64,000 nt of DNA, taken from assembly GCF_002952215.1 (NCBI RefSeq), contig NZ_CP022600.1:310001-374000 (forward strand), in the 5' to 3' direction. The DNA comes from Porphyrobacter sp. HT-58-2 (GTDB lineage: Bacteria; Pseudomonadota; Alphaproteobacteria; Sphingomonadales; Sphingomonadaceae). Below, in pieces: positions 53,056-62,172 of the stretch; the first letter of the stretch is position 1; each line of letters begins with the position of its first letter. The translations under genes and the position numbers were made by a program. The notes below the pieces were generated by a model. It searched no databases, was not told where the DNA came from, and saw only the letters and a list, made by a program, of their open reading frames with translations.

Positions 53056-53086
53056 GCTGTCCGTCTCGCGTGTCGGGACGGACAGC
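53056..53086. terminator. hairpin between the DUF305 fusion and the LON-domain gene
   Basis: GCTGTCCGTC and GACGGACAGC form a perfect 10-bp stem with an 11-nt loop, 17 bp after the stop. There is no T tract, so termination may be factor-dependent. Confidence 0.5.
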
Positions 53087-53110
53087 ACCTCCGGCAGCGG
53101 AAATCGCCCC

Positions 53111-53722
53111 CTATTGCAGGGTGACGATTTCCTCGCCGCCGTCGTGGCGGCCATAGAACTGCATCAGCTGCACCAGCAACTCGCAGCGATCCTCCAGCGT
53201 CTCGGCCTCCAGCAAGGCCTGCTTGCTGGCCGGATCGAAGGGCGCGATCTGCGATACGCCATTGATGAGCGAGCGATCATCAAGCCGCCCGACCGAGTCC
53301 CAGTCGACCGAATAGCCCTGCGCATCCGCGAAAGCCCGCGCCTCACGCTCAAAGCCGCCGCGCTGGGCGTGGGACAGGGTTTCGTCCTCGTCCTCGTCAT
53401 AGACCTCGGCCTCGATCTGGCGATAGGCCGTGGTCACATCAAGCTCGCGCACCAGCCGGAAACGCGCGGCGCCTTCGAGGATGAGGTTGTAGCGGCCGTC
53501 ATCCATCGCCTGAATCTCGCCGATCCGTCCGACGCAGCCGACCTTGTAGAGCGGCGCGCCTTCCACCGGGCGCTGCGGCTGGATCATCGCGATCTGGCGG
53601 TCGCGGATCAGCGCATCGGCCACCATCGCGCGGTAACGCGGCTCGAAGATATGGAGCGGCAGCTGCATCCCCGGAAACAGCACCGCGCCCGTCAGCGGGA
53701 AGATGGCAAGGCGTTTCGTCAT
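53111..53722 (-). CDS. LON substrate-binding domain protein
   Basis: This is a 203-residue protein made of the Lon N-terminal (PUA-like) domain without ATPase or protease. It begins MTKRLAIFPLTGAVLFPGMQ and continues LPLHIFEPRYRAMVADAL and RIGEIQAMDDGRYNLILEG. Such stand-alone proteins are widespread and their role is not well defined; they may bind unfolded peptides. Its start overlaps the cnoX stop (ATGA), so it is co-translated with a thioredoxin-type chaperone, which fits a proteostasis role. Confidence 0.9.
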   Translation of the reverse strand: MTKRLAIFPLTGAVLFPGMQLPLHIFEPRYRAMVADALIRDRQIAMIQPQRPVEGAPLYKVGCVGRIGEIQAMDDGRYNLILEGAARFRLVRELDVTTAYRQIEAEVYDEDEDETLSHAQRGGFEREARAFADAQGYSVDWDSVGRLDDRSLINGVSQIAPFDPASKQALLEAETLEDRCELLVQLMQFYGRHDGGEEIVTLQ

Positions 53723-54666
53723 CCGAACAATACGCGGGAAAGACGGCGGCGGACGCCGACCACCCATTCGTCCTCCAGCCCGGTCGCCTCGAAGATCTTG
53801 AGCAGCCTCGCCCTGGCCGCCCCCTCGTTCCATTCGCGGTCGGCGGTAATCATGGCGAGCAGCGTGTCGGCCGCCTCGTCGCGCGCGCCTGCGGCAAAGG
53901 CAGCCTCGGCCAAGGCGAACTGGGCGTCCATGTTGGCCGGGTCAGCCGCAGCAGCAGCGCGCAGGGCCGCAAGCTCACCATCGTCGACACGGGTTCCGGC
54001 AAGCTCCAGCGCAGAGCGGGCCGGGGCAATCGCGGGATCGGTGGCAAGGCGCGGATCTGAATCGATCACCTCCATGACCTGCCGCGCCTGATCGACTTCG
54101 CCCAACTGCAGCAGCGCGCGCACGAGCCCCGCATGGGCAGGTGCATTGCCCTCGGCAAATTCGGTGATCTGCGCAAAGATGCCCGCCGCGCGCTGCGCAT
54201 CGCCGGCAGACAGCGCTTCTTCGCCCAGCTTGACGAACTGAGCCAGCTCTTCGGGCGAAGGCCCCTGCGGCGCGCCGGACGCGTCGGGCGGCATCACACC
54301 GCCTTCGACCGGCAACTGGCCAAGCAGCTGGTCGAGAATCCCCTTCAATTGCGATTCGCTGCGGGCATTGGTCAGATCGGCAATCGGCTGGCCCTGGAAC
54401 ATGGCATAGACCGTCGGGATCGAGCGCACCTGAAACTGCGCGGCAATGAATTGCTCCTCGTCGACGTTGATTTTCGCCAGCACCACGCCCTTGTCGGCGT
54501 AGTCGGCGGCGACCTTTTCCAGCACCGGGGTCAATGCCTTGCACGGCCCGCACCATTCGGCCCAGAAATCGAGGATGACGAGCTTCGTCTGCGAAGGCTC
54601 GACCACCGTCTTGCGGAACCGGTCGACCGCCTTCTGTTCATCGATGCTCAAACCCATGCTGGCCAA
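53719..54666 (-). CDS. cnoX: thioredoxin-domain co-chaperone CnoX (YbbN)
   Basis: This is a 315-residue protein: an N-terminal thioredoxin domain with an intact WCGPC active site (Cys39 and Cys42), then a TPR-like helical region (about 140-315). CnoX proteins hold oxidised proteins and pass them to GroEL or DnaK. The start is a TTG at 54666 with AGGAG eight bases before it; an ATG three codons in would be too far from the site. It forms an overlapping pair with the LON-domain gene. Confidence 0.92.
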   Translation of the reverse strand: MASMGLSIDEQKAVDRFRKTVVEPSQTKLVILDFWAEWCGPCKALTPVLEKVAADYADKGVVLAKINVDEEQFIAAQFQVRSIPTVYAMFQGQPIADLTNARSESQLKGILDQLLGQLPVEGGVMPPDASGAPQGPSPEELAQFVKLGEEALSAGDAQRAAGIFAQITEFAEGNAPAHAGLVRALLQLGEVDQARQVMEVIDSDPRLATDPAIAPARSALELAGTRVDDGELAALRAAAAADPANMDAQFALAEAAFAAGARDEAADTLLAMITADREWNEGAARARLLKIFEATGLEDEWVVGVRRRLSRVLFG

Positions 54667-54889
54667 GATGTATGCTCCTGCTGTGTCTGCCCTGTCCGGG
54701 GCGCCTTTTGCCCCAATGTGGGGCGTGCTGCGCGGATGTGAAGCGCGCGATTGTGCTGGCGGTCAAACCATATGCGATCAACCCCCAATCGCGCCAATTT
54801 TGCGCTTGCAGGGTGTGAACGTCGCTGCTAATCGCGCCGCCTCTCCGGCAGGAACGCGGCGATTCAGCCCTTTCTGTCAGCGCCAGTGA

Positions 54890-54964
54890 GCGGGCGTAGC
54901 TCAGGGGTAGAGCACAACCTTGCCAAGGTTGGGGTCGAGGGTTCGAATCCCTTCGCCCGCTCCA
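54890..54964 (+). tRNA. tRNA-Gly (anticodon GCC)
   Basis: This is a 75-base cloverleaf including encoded CCA. Acceptor arms GCGGGCG and CGCCCGC pair, the anticodon stem is CAACC/GGTTG with loop TTGCCAA, anticodon GCC at 54922-54924, and the T arm contains GGTTCGAATCC. No integrase or attachment duplication is adjacent. Confidence 0.97.
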
Positions 54965-55093
54965 TTATTCTCGACATCGTCATACACAGGCCCGACGTGG
55001 GCAATCCTGTCTGGCGCTTCGCCGCCGTCCGTCGACCTGTCATCGCCATCCGCCAGATTTGCGCTTGCATTCATCGCACAGGACGCTAGGCGC

Positions 55094-55112
55094 GTGATAC
55101 GTTATCTCATAC
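55094..55112 (+). promoter_or_regulatory. Zur-box-like sequence upstream of the TonB receptor
   Basis: GTGATACGTTATCTCATAC lies 31 bp before the ATG. It matches the alphaproteobacterial Zur pattern GATATGTTATAACATATC, as I recall it, at most positions but is an imperfect dyad. The right half is the weaker one. Confidence 0.4.
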
Positions 55113-55143
55113 ATAGCGCGTCAACAGACCAACGGGAACACCC

Positions 55144-57336
55144 ATGATCAACACCACTATCCGCCTCGCATCCTCTCGCTTGGCACTCGCCAGCGCCTTG
55201 GGGCTTGTCGTCACGGCTACACCGGCCCTCGCCGAAAACGCCGAAGCTGAAGCCGTCGCACAGCAACCTGCCGCAGGCGCAGCGGTGGAGGATGATCTCC
55301 ACAACCGTCAGGCCGATGATCAGGGCAATATCATCGTTAGTGCCTCGGGCCTGAAGGAACTGGACGTGCTCGCCGGCACCAGCGTGCTCGAAGTGCGTGA
55401 AATTCAGCGCGACGCCGTAACCGGCCAGATCGGGGAACTGCTGACGAAGCTGCCGGGCGTATCGGCCACCAGCTTTGCCCCTGGCTCCTCGCGTCCGGTG
55501 CTGCGCGGTCAGCAGGGCGAGCGCGTGCGCGTGCTGGTTGACGGGGTCGGTACGGCGGATGTTTCGAACACCTCTGTCGACCACGCCACTTCCATCGAGC
55601 CGATCACCGTGGAACGCATTGAAGTGCTGCGCGGCCCGGCCGTGCTGCTCTATGGTAGCCAGGCAATCGGCGGCGCGGTCAATGTGATCGACAAGCGCAT
55701 CCCGACGCGGATGCCGGATGAGGACTTTCACTTCGACGGCTTTGCCGGGATCGACAGCGCCACCAATCTGCGGACCGGTGCGGCCAGCCTTGATGTCGGC
55801 CTGACCAACAATCTGGTGTTTCATGTCGACGGCTCGTGGCGCAAGACCGGCAATGCCGACATCGGCGGCTTCCAGCTCTCCCCCGAACTGCGCGCCGAAC
55901 TGCTTGAGGAAGCGGCGGAAAAGGACGCCGACGGCGAGCCGGACGAGGCCGCCGAATTCCGCGAGGCCGCAGGCCAGCGCGGCTTCATTCCCAACAGCGA
56001 TGTCGAAAGCTGGACAGTCAATGCCGGGCTCGGCCTGATCCTTGGTGAGAGCACCTTCGGAGCATCGATCGGATATTACGACACCAATTACGGGGTCATC
56101 AAGCGTCCCGGCCTCAAGCACGAGCACGGCGGTGACGGCGAGGAAGAAGAGGAGAAGGAAGAAGAAAACGTCCGTATCGACCTCCAGCAGTTCCGCGCCG
56201 ACTTCAAGGGCGATGTCTACCTCGGCGACGGGGCGTTTGAACGGCTCAAGCTGCGGGTCGGATACTCCGACTACACCCACACCGAATTCGAAGGGCCGGG
56301 CGAAGTCGGCACGGTGTTCGACAGCACCAGCGTAGAAGCCCGCGCCGAACTGGTGCAGAAGGCAAGCGGGATGCTGCGCGGTTCGACCGGCATTCAGTAC
56401 CTTCACCGCGATTTCAGCGCCGTGGGCGCCGAAGCCTATGTTCCGCCGAACCTGACCGATCAGCTTGCCATCTTCACGCTGCAGGAATTCGGCACCGGCC
56501 CGATCCAGATCGAAGCCGCCGCCCGCGCAGAGTTCACCGATGTCGAGGCGCAGACGCTGGGCATTGCCCGCGATTACGAGACGTTCTCCGGCGCACTGGG
56601 CGTGGTCTATCAGGGCATCGACGGCGTACGCATCGGGATCAACGGTTCACGCGCCGAACGTGCGCCCTCGGCCGAGGAGCTGTTCTCGGACGGCCCGCAC
56701 ATCGCCACGCAGGCCTTCGAGATCGGTGATGCCGACCTGCGGACCGAGCGCGCCTGGGGCCTTGAAGCCTATGCCCGCGGCAAGATCGGTGCCGGTACGT
56801 TCAACCTTACGGCCTACAAGCAGTGGTTCGACAACTTCATCTTCCTTGAAGAAACCGGTCTGGAAGAAGATGACCTGCCGGTGTTTCAGTATCTCCAGCA
56901 AGATGCCGACTTCTGGGGCTTTGAGGCAGAACTCAACTACCCGATCATCGACACCGGCAGCTTCCGCCTGCTGACCGACCTGCGCGCCTCCTATGTCGAG
57001 GCCGAACTGGCCGATGGCACCGCCGTTCCGCGCATCCCGCCGCTGAGCCTGCTCGGTGCGCTGGAAGCCCAGACCGATGCCTTCGACGTGCGCGGCGAAG
57101 TGCAGTGGTTCGACGATCAGAACCGCGTCACCGGCTTCGAAACCCCGACCGAAAGCTTCACCCTGGTCAACGCGCTGATCGCCTGGCGTCCGCTGGCGGA
57201 CAACCGCAACGTCACCGTGCAGATCGCGGCCGACAACATCTTCGATGTCAACGGCCGCCGCCATGCGAGCTTCACCCGGGACTTCGTGCCGCTGCTCGGC
57301 CGCAACTTCCGCGCGAGCGTGCGCCTGAGCTTCTGA
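55144..57336 (+). CDS. TonB-dependent outer-membrane receptor, ZnuD-like
   Basis: This is a 730-residue receptor. A signal peptide ends near TPALAENA. The plug (about 60-190) has ELLTKLPGVSATSFAPGSSRPVLRGQQG and RIEVLRGPAVLLYGSQAIGGAVNV. The barrel ends in the classic aromatic terminus RASVRLSF. An extracellular loop near residue 326 has HEHGGDGEEEEEKEEE, dense in His and acidic residues, as in ZnuD zinc receptors. A second acidic stretch EEAAEKDADGEPDEAAE lies near 255. Zinc or another divalent metal is the likely substrate; a siderophore is less likely. A Zur-like box lies upstream and a terminator follows. Confidence 0.9.
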   Translation: MINTTIRLASSRLALASALGLVVTATPALAENAEAEAVAQQPAAGAAVEDDLHNRQADDQGNIIVSASGLKELDVLAGTSVLEVREIQRDAVTGQIGELLTKLPGVSATSFAPGSSRPVLRGQQGERVRVLVDGVGTADVSNTSVDHATSIEPITVERIEVLRGPAVLLYGSQAIGGAVNVIDKRIPTRMPDEDFHFDGFAGIDSATNLRTGAASLDVGLTNNLVFHVDGSWRKTGNADIGGFQLSPELRAELLEEAAEKDADGEPDEAAEFREAAGQRGFIPNSDVESWTVNAGLGLILGESTFGASIGYYDTNYGVIKRPGLKHEHGGDGEEEEEKEEENVRIDLQQFRADFKGDVYLGDGAFERLKLRVGYSDYTHTEFEGPGEVGTVFDSTSVEARAELVQKASGMLRGSTGIQYLHRDFSAVGAEAYVPPNLTDQLAIFTLQEFGTGPIQIEAAARAEFTDVEAQTLGIARDYETFSGALGVVYQGIDGVRIGINGSRAERAPSAEELFSDGPHIATQAFEIGDADLRTERAWGLEAYARGKIGAGTFNLTAYKQWFDNFIFLEETGLEEDDLPVFQYLQQDADFWGFEAELNYPIIDTGSFRLLTDLRASYVEAELADGTAVPRIPPLSLLGALEAQTDAFDVRGEVQWFDDQNRVTGFETPTESFTLVNALIAWRPLADNRNVTVQIAADNIFDVNGRRHASFTRDFVPLLGRNFRASVRLSF

Positions 57337-57374
57337 GTCTCTCCGCATCCCGCTTCTGGCGAGGGTCGCAATCA

Positions 57375-57419
57375 GGGGCAGTCGGCCAGATATGTCTGGT
57401 GTCCGGCTGCCCCTTTTTT
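57375..57419 (+). terminator. rho-independent terminator of the TonB receptor gene
   Basis: A stem of GGGGCAG with CTGCCCC, extended by CGG/CCG and an inner CCAGA/TCTGG, is followed by six T. It lies 38 bp past the receptor stop, and the converging saccharopine-dehydrogenase-like gene ends just beyond it. Confidence 0.9.
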
Positions 57420-57432
57420 CATGCCCGCCCGA

Positions 57433-58608
57433 TCAGTCCTCGACCGCAAAGGTCAGTTCGGCGTGTTCTTCCAGCCGCTTGACGAGATCTTCGCCAAGGA
57501 AGCTGCCCGGCGTCCCCACCCCGCCCGGCTTGGTGCAAGACAGCAGCGCGATCCCGGTCTCGCTCAGCATCCGGCTGGTCGAGCCATAGCCCGGATCATA
57601 GCGGCCCTTGACCCCATATTGCAGGCGCTGGCCATCAGCCATGTCGGCCACGAACACCACGTCATAAAAGCCGTTCTCGCGCTCCTCCTTGGTCGGCCCT
57701 TCGCCCGGCTTGGGCGGTTTGGCGCCGAAGGGGTTCTTCATGAACTCCACCGCCGCATTGGCCGCCGCCTTGCCGACATCGCCGGGGCTGGTCAGCATCA
57801 TCTCGTCATATTGGAAATCGGCGCCATAGGGGTGGCCGAGCAGGAAATTGGTGCGGTGGACATTCTTGGTGTTGATCGGCGCCATCACGAAGGGCGCGGA
57901 CCACTTGCCGAGATCCTCCTCATAGCTCGGGATCATGCCCGAGGGCTGGTCCGGCCCCTCGAAACCGGGCGTGAGCGCAAAGGGATTGCGCAGCACGTTG
58001 ATGATCGAGACGTCCTTGGCCGCCGCCTTCATGGTCGCGCCGAGGCTCGCCGCCGTCCCGCCAGAGAACGTCCCCTGCATCGCGCGGACCCGGCCCCGGA
58101 TGCGCGGAGCGGGCTTGCCGAAGCGTTCGACGCAAGCCTTCTGGGTCATCATCACGCCGAGATCGAAGGGGATGGAATCGAACCCCGACGAGAAACAGAT
58201 GCGTGCGCCGCTCGCTTCGGCGGCGGCCTGATGCTCGGCGATCTTGGCCGCCATCCATGCCGGTTCGCCGCACAGGTCGGCATAGTCAGTGCCGGTCTTG
58301 ACGCAGGCCGCCACCAGCTTGTCGCCATAAAGCTGATACGGGCCGACGGTGGTGAGGACGACCTTGGTCCGCGCGCACATCGCTTCAAGGTCGGCATCGT
58401 CATCGGCATTGGCGACCACCAGCGGGGTGGAAGCGGGCGCGCCGATCAGGTCGCGGACCTCCTCCAGCTTGGCAAGGCTGCGGCCCGCCATCGCCCATTT
58501 GGGGCCGTCATCGCGGCTGCCATAGTGGCTGGCGAGATATTCTGCGACGAGGCGGCCGGTGTAGCCGGTGGCGCCGTAAACGATGATGTCGAATTCGCGG
58601 GTGCTCAT
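57433..58608 (-). CDS. saccharopine dehydrogenase-like / trans-acting enoyl reductase family protein
   Basis: This is a 391-residue protein with an N-terminal Rossmann fold (FDIIVYGATGYTGRLVAEYLA). It continues WAMAGRSLAKLEEV, VLTTVGPYQLYGDKLVAACV and GTDYADLCGEPAWM, with SGFDSIPFDLGVMM after it. This set is the saccharopine-dehydrogenase-like family, which includes the Mycobacterium trans-acting enoyl reductase. A genuine lysine role is unlikely; lipid or polyketide reduction is possible. The ATG at 58608 follows GGGAG. A palindrome upstream (58697-58717) may be its operator. Confidence 0.88.
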   Translation of the reverse strand: MSTREFDIIVYGATGYTGRLVAEYLASHYGSRDDGPKWAMAGRSLAKLEEVRDLIGAPASTPLVVANADDDADLEAMCARTKVVLTTVGPYQLYGDKLVAACVKTGTDYADLCGEPAWMAAKIAEHQAAAEASGARICFSSGFDSIPFDLGVMMTQKACVERFGKPAPRIRGRVRAMQGTFSGGTAASLGATMKAAAKDVSIINVLRNPFALTPGFEGPDQPSGMIPSYEEDLGKWSAPFVMAPINTKNVHRTNFLLGHPYGADFQYDEMMLTSPGDVGKAAANAAVEFMKNPFGAKPPKPGEGPTKEERENGFYDVVFVADMADGQRLQYGVKGRYDPGYGSTSRMLSETGIALLSCTKPGGVGTPGSFLGEDLVKRLEEHAELTFAVED

Positions 58609-58696
58609 GCTGGTTCTCCCTTGGCTTGGGTCATGCCATGCAATCACGCGGCGCAGGTGTCAAAGGCGATGCGGCGCGGGAGCGGATCACTTGACA

Positions 58697-58717
58697 AACT
58701 TGACACCCTGTCAAGTT
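58697..58717. promoter_or_regulatory. perfect inverted repeat AACTTGACA-CCC-TGTCAAGTT
   Basis: Nine-base arms around CCC form a perfect dyad, and a further TTGACA lies just upstream at 58691-58696. It is 89 bp before the saccharopine-dehydrogenase-like gene and is a likely operator, perhaps for a TetR- or GntR-type regulator not in this window. The TTGACA could also be a -35 element. Confidence 0.55.
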
Positions 58718-58885
58718 CGCCCCCGCAAGGAAAACGCAAGAAATACCGGCGTTTGCGAGACAATCGCGGCGCTTGACGGACAGGGGTCAGGGGCCTGTCT
58801 TGCTGGTCGGTGGCTGTTTTGGGGCGCATGGCAGCGAAGCTAGCCTCGGCCAAGTGCAGTAGGAAAGCGCGCTAAAGCCGCGGCC

Positions 58886-59440
58886 CTAGAGTCTGGGAAG
58901 CGTCACCCCGCGCTGGCCCATGTATTTGCCCGCGCGGTCCTTGTAGCTCGTCTCGCAGCGTTCATTGCCCTTGAGGAACAGGAACTGGCACGCGCCTTCA
59001 TTGGCATAGATCTTGGCGGGCAAGGGCGTGGTGTTCGAGAATTCCAGCGTCACATGGCCTTCCCAACCCGGCTCCAGCGGGGTGACATTCACGATGATCC
59101 CGCAGCGCGCATAGGTGCTCTTGCCCAGACAGATCACCAGCACATCTTCCGGCACGCGGAAATATTCGACCGTGCGGGCCAGCGCGAAGGAATTGGGCGG
59201 GATGATGCAGACATCGGTCTCGCGGTCGACGAAGCTCTTGGGATCGAACTGCTTGGGATCGACCACCGAAGAATCGACATTGGTGAAGATCTTGAACTCC
59301 GGCGCCACGCGCGCGTCATAGCCGTAGGACGACAGGCCATAGGAGATCACCCCGTCGCGCCGCTGGGCCTCGACGAAAGGCTCGATCATGCCGTGTTCGA
59401 GCGCCTGAGCGCGGATCCATTTGTCGGAGAGAATCGCCAT
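58886..59440 (-). CDS. dcd: dCTP deaminase
   Basis: This is a 184-residue homotrimeric enzyme converting dCTP to dUTP. It has [49 protein letters not shown], the catalytic Glu in [20 protein letters not shown] and the C-terminal [10 protein letters not shown]. The start at 59440 is the family N-terminus; upstream in-frame residues are not similar. It is a single gene between unrelated neighbours. Confidence 0.96.
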   Translation of the reverse strand: MAILSDKWIRAQALEHGMIEPFVEAQRRDGVISYGLSSYGYDARVAPEFKIFTNVDSSVVDPKQFDPKSFVDRETDVCIIPPNSFALARTVEYFRVPEDVLVICLGKSTYARCGIIVNVTPLEPGWEGHVTLEFSNTTPLPAKIYANEGACQFLFLKGNERCETSYKDRAGKYMGQRGVTLPRL

Positions 59441-59513
59441 GCGCCTGTGATTCCCCATGGGAACAGGCCCAGCAAGAGGCGGGGCGGAATTATCCCGATG
59501 AGTCTGCCAAGGT

Positions 59514-60371
59514 TCAGCCCTGCGCGCGCTTATCCAGCCACGGGCGCAGCGGGAACAGCCATTGTTCCTTGATCGACAGGCGCCGGCGATCATCCTGCCC
59601 CACCACTTCGCTCTCCCCCTCCTTGTAGGTGCCGAACACGCGGTCCCAGAAGATCACGCTGTTGCCGTAATTGCAGCGCGTATCCTCATAGGAAAGCGCG
59701 GTGTGGTGGAGCGAATGGTTGCGGATGGTGGTGAAGAAGAACCCGAACCAGATCGGCGGATTGGCCCGGACATTGGCGTGGGCATAGGCTGCAATCGCAC
59801 CCGAGGCCGTGATCGCGGCGAACAGCGCGTTGAGATCGACATCGAGCAGCGCAATAACGCCAAGGCTGATCAGGAACAATTCGATCGGATTGCCGATGAA
59901 ACCCTTCATCGCGTTGAGCTGCGTGATGTGGTGATGCGGCGCGTGAGTCAGCCACAGCGGGTACCAGTTGTGCATCGCGCGGTGCATCCAGTACTGGCCG
60001 AATTCGAAGGTGAACATCACCACCAGCACCTGCACCAGGAACGGGCTGTCGGCGAGCCAGGGGGTGGCAATGCCGAGCGTCTCCTTCAGGTCGCGCATCG
60101 GGCCATTGACGAGCGTTTCGCTGAGGAACCCGATCACGCCGTAACCGAAGGCGACATAGAACACGTCTGTCGCCAGTTCGCGGCCATTGATGCGCCAGCC
60201 TTCATGGCGTTCGAACACCAGTTCGAGCAATTGGACGAAGGCGAGCGTGCCGAGCCCGACAGCGATGATTGCCCAGCCGCCCTCCACCCACGCAGCAGGC
60301 GCAAAGGCCCAGAAAGCCCAGATCGCCGCGACAGTCGCGGGCGGGAGCAGGTTGATGAGCGACTGTTTCAC
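59514..60371 (-). CDS. sterol desaturase / fatty acid hydroxylase family protein
   Basis: This is a 285-residue integral membrane di-iron protein. About five hydrophobic segments are present (9-50, 75-95, 110-130, 160-200). The His clusters are HRAMH (about 139), HAPHHHIT (about 152) and [14 protein letters not shown] (about 228). Members oxidise sterols, carotenoids or fatty acids. Carotenoid (xanthophyll) or hopanoid modification would fit an Erythrobacter-like host, but the substrate is not shown. The 157 bp upstream hold no clear gene. Confidence 0.9.
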   Translation of the reverse strand: MKQSLINLLPPATVAAIWAFWAFAPAAWVEGGWAIIAVGLGTLAFVQLLELVFERHEGWRINGRELATDVFYVAFGYGVIGFLSETLVNGPMRDLKETLGIATPWLADSPFLVQVLVVMFTFEFGQYWMHRAMHNWYPLWLTHAPHHHITQLNAMKGFIGNPIELFLISLGVIALLDVDLNALFAAITASGAIAAYAHANVRANPPIWFGFFFTTIRNHSLHHTALSYEDTRCNYGNSVIFWDRVFGTYKEGESEVVGQDDRRRLSIKEQWLFPLRPWLDKRAQG

Positions 60372-60528
60372 CGGATCGTCCCCTGATTGCCTTACGCATT
60401 AGGGCTGCGTCCCTGACAGGGAGAATACGCCATTGTGCGTAACAGGTCGAGAGGAGGGGGTGTCGGCCATTGCCTGCAAAGGGCCAGATGCCGCCATTCG
60501 GGGGCCGCCCCCAATCCAGCCTTCGGCG

Positions 60529-60948
60529 TTACGCGCGGGCGGCGACTTCCGCGGCGTCGAAGTAGTGGATGCGAAGCTCTCTGAGCAGCCCGTCCTCGAA
60601 GCACCCGGCCTCGCAGATCGTCTGGGTGAAGGGCGCGGAGCCGTCCTTCGGGTGCATGGTGAGGCGGATCACCATCACCGCGTGAGTTTCGCCCCCGGTG
60701 CAATCGAGCATTTCCAGCTTCGTATCGGCCCATGTGCCATACATGGCGGCGGCGCAGCGTTGCAGCGCGTCCTTGCCCCGCCACTCGCCCGCAAAGGGGA
60801 GCGAATTGGCTTCGTAGAGCACGAAATCGGGATGGATCAGTGCCTCGACCGCTGCCCAGTCGCGGGTGCCGGCGGTGGCATAGACCTTGGCCAGCATTTC
60901 ACGGGGACTGAGTCCTTGTTGCCCTACCGCTTCGCTACTTGAGGGCAT
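60529..60948 (-). CDS. SnoaL/NTF2-like protein
   Basis: This is a 139-residue protein with an NTF2-like fold: MLAKVYATAGTRDWAAVEALIHPDFVLYEANSLPF at the start and a C-terminal FEDGLLRELRIHYFD. Such proteins include polyketide cyclases, isomerases and limonene-type hydrolases, and many have unknown roles. The ATG shares TAATG with the lipoyl-domain stop, so it is the last gene of the E1/lipoyl operon. It could act on the product or be an accessory binding protein; I cannot decide. Confidence 0.82.
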   Translation of the reverse strand: MPSSSEAVGQQGLSPREMLAKVYATAGTRDWAAVEALIHPDFVLYEANSLPFAGEWRGKDALQRCAAAMYGTWADTKLEMLDCTGGETHAVMVIRLTMHPKDGSAPFTQTICEAGCFEDGLLRELRIHYFDAAEVAARA

Positions 60949-61181
60949 TATTCCTCGATCGTCCCGATCAGATCGCCGACCTTGTAGACCGCGCCTTCCT
61001 CGCCGGTCGGGTGGATGATCCCGCTGGCCTGGGCTTCGATCTCGGTGGTGCTCTTGTCGGTCTCGACGGTGTAGATGATCTCGCCCTTTTCCACGCGCTC
61101 GCCATCGCCGAACATCCATTCGACGAGGGTCATTTCGACCGCGCTCATGCCGAGCTTGGGGATGCGGATTTCGGTGGCCAT
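60948..61181 (-). CDS. stand-alone lipoyl (biotin/lipoyl attachment) domain protein
   Basis: This is a 77-residue protein consisting of one lipoyl domain. The attachment Lys43 is in VETDKSTTEIEA, the canonical hairpin of E2 and GcvH-type carriers. It starts MATEIRIPKLGMSAVEM. There is no peripheral-subunit-binding or acyltransferase domain, so it is only a swinging arm. It lies two bases after the E1 beta stop. Lipoylation, rather than biotinylation, is suggested by DKS in place of MKM. Confidence 0.92.
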   Translation of the reverse strand: MATEIRIPKLGMSAVEMTLVEWMFGDGERVEKGEIIYTVETDKSTTEIEAQASGIIHPTGEEGAVYKVGDLIGTIEE

Positions 61182-61183
61182 TG

Positions 61184-62172
61184 TCAGAGCTTACCCATCG
61201 CAAGTTTGATCTGTTCGACAATCTGCGGCTTGGTCGGAATCCACGCCTGTTCGAGATGCGAGGCGAAGGGCACCGCCGAGAACGTCCCGCCGATGCGCCG
61301 GACGGGGCCTTTGAGGTCGTCCCAGCACTTTTCCTGGATGTTCGCAGCCAGTTCCGCGCCGGTGCCGAAGGGGCGCACGGCTTCGTGCAGGGTCAGCGCG
61401 CGGCCGGTCTTGCGCACGCTCGCCAGCACGGTCGCCTCGTCGTAAGGGGCGATGGTTCTGAGGTCGACGACCTCGACACTGATCCCTTCCTTGGCGAGTT
61501 CGTTCGCCACGTCGAGTGCATCGAGCACGGTGCGGCCATAGGTAATGATCGAGATATCGCTGCCCTCGCGCGCAATCGCCGCCTTGCCGAGAGGGACGCG
61601 GTAACCCGGGCCGGGATCTTCGGCCTTGAGGCCGTAGCACAGGATGTTCTCGATGAAGATCACCGGGTCATTGGCATCGATGCTCGCCCGCATCAGCCCG
61701 CGCGCGTCGGCGGGGTTTGAGGGGGTGACGACATGGATGCCCGCGACGTGGGCAAACCACGCTTCGAGCATATCCGAGTGCTGACCGCCGAAGCCGACGC
61801 CGACGCCGGTGGTGGTGCGGATCACGATCGGGCACGGGGTCTGCCCGCCCGACATGAAGCGCAGCTTGGCGGCGTGGTTGACGATCTGGTCCATGCACAC
61901 GCCGACGAAGTTCATCAGCATGATCTCGGCAATCGGCCGCTGTCCCGCCAGCGCCGCGCGCCCACCGCCGCACCGATGATCGCGGTTTCGCTGATGGGCG
62001 TCGCGCGGATGCGGTGTTCGCCATATTTCTCGGTGAGGCCCGAGGTGACCTTGAACACCCCGCCGCCCTGCTTGGCGGAAACGTCCTCGCCAAGGCAGAA
62101 CACGCCCGGATCGTCGGCCATCGCCTCGTCGATCGCGAGGTTCAGCGCCTGGGTCATGGTGATCTGGGCCAT
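61184..62172 (-). pseudogene. alpha-ketoacid dehydrogenase E1 beta subunit, frameshifted
   Basis: Two frames make one E1 beta protein of about 328 residues. The first runs from [18 protein letters not shown] (62172) to [12 protein letters not shown]; the second continues [19 protein letters not shown] to the end near EQIKLAMGKL. The break lies in an alternating GC stretch at about 61951-61962, where removing two bases, or adding one, restores the family sequence. Otherwise it is intact, including GFGGQHSDMLEAWF and the C-terminal transketolase domain. It may be a genuine inactivation or an assembly error; its partner genes look intact. It overlaps E1 alpha by one base. Confidence 0.85.

Noticed and set aside
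54890..54964. tRNA-Gly as an integration site of a genomic island
   Set aside because: There is no integrase, no direct repeat of the tRNA 3' end downstream and no change in base composition. The neighbours are ordinary chromosomal genes.
61951..61962. Programmed ribosomal frameshift in E1 beta
   Set aside because: There is no slippery heptamer, no internal ribosome-binding sequence and no downstream pseudoknot. A two-base indel in a GC repeat is the simpler explanation.
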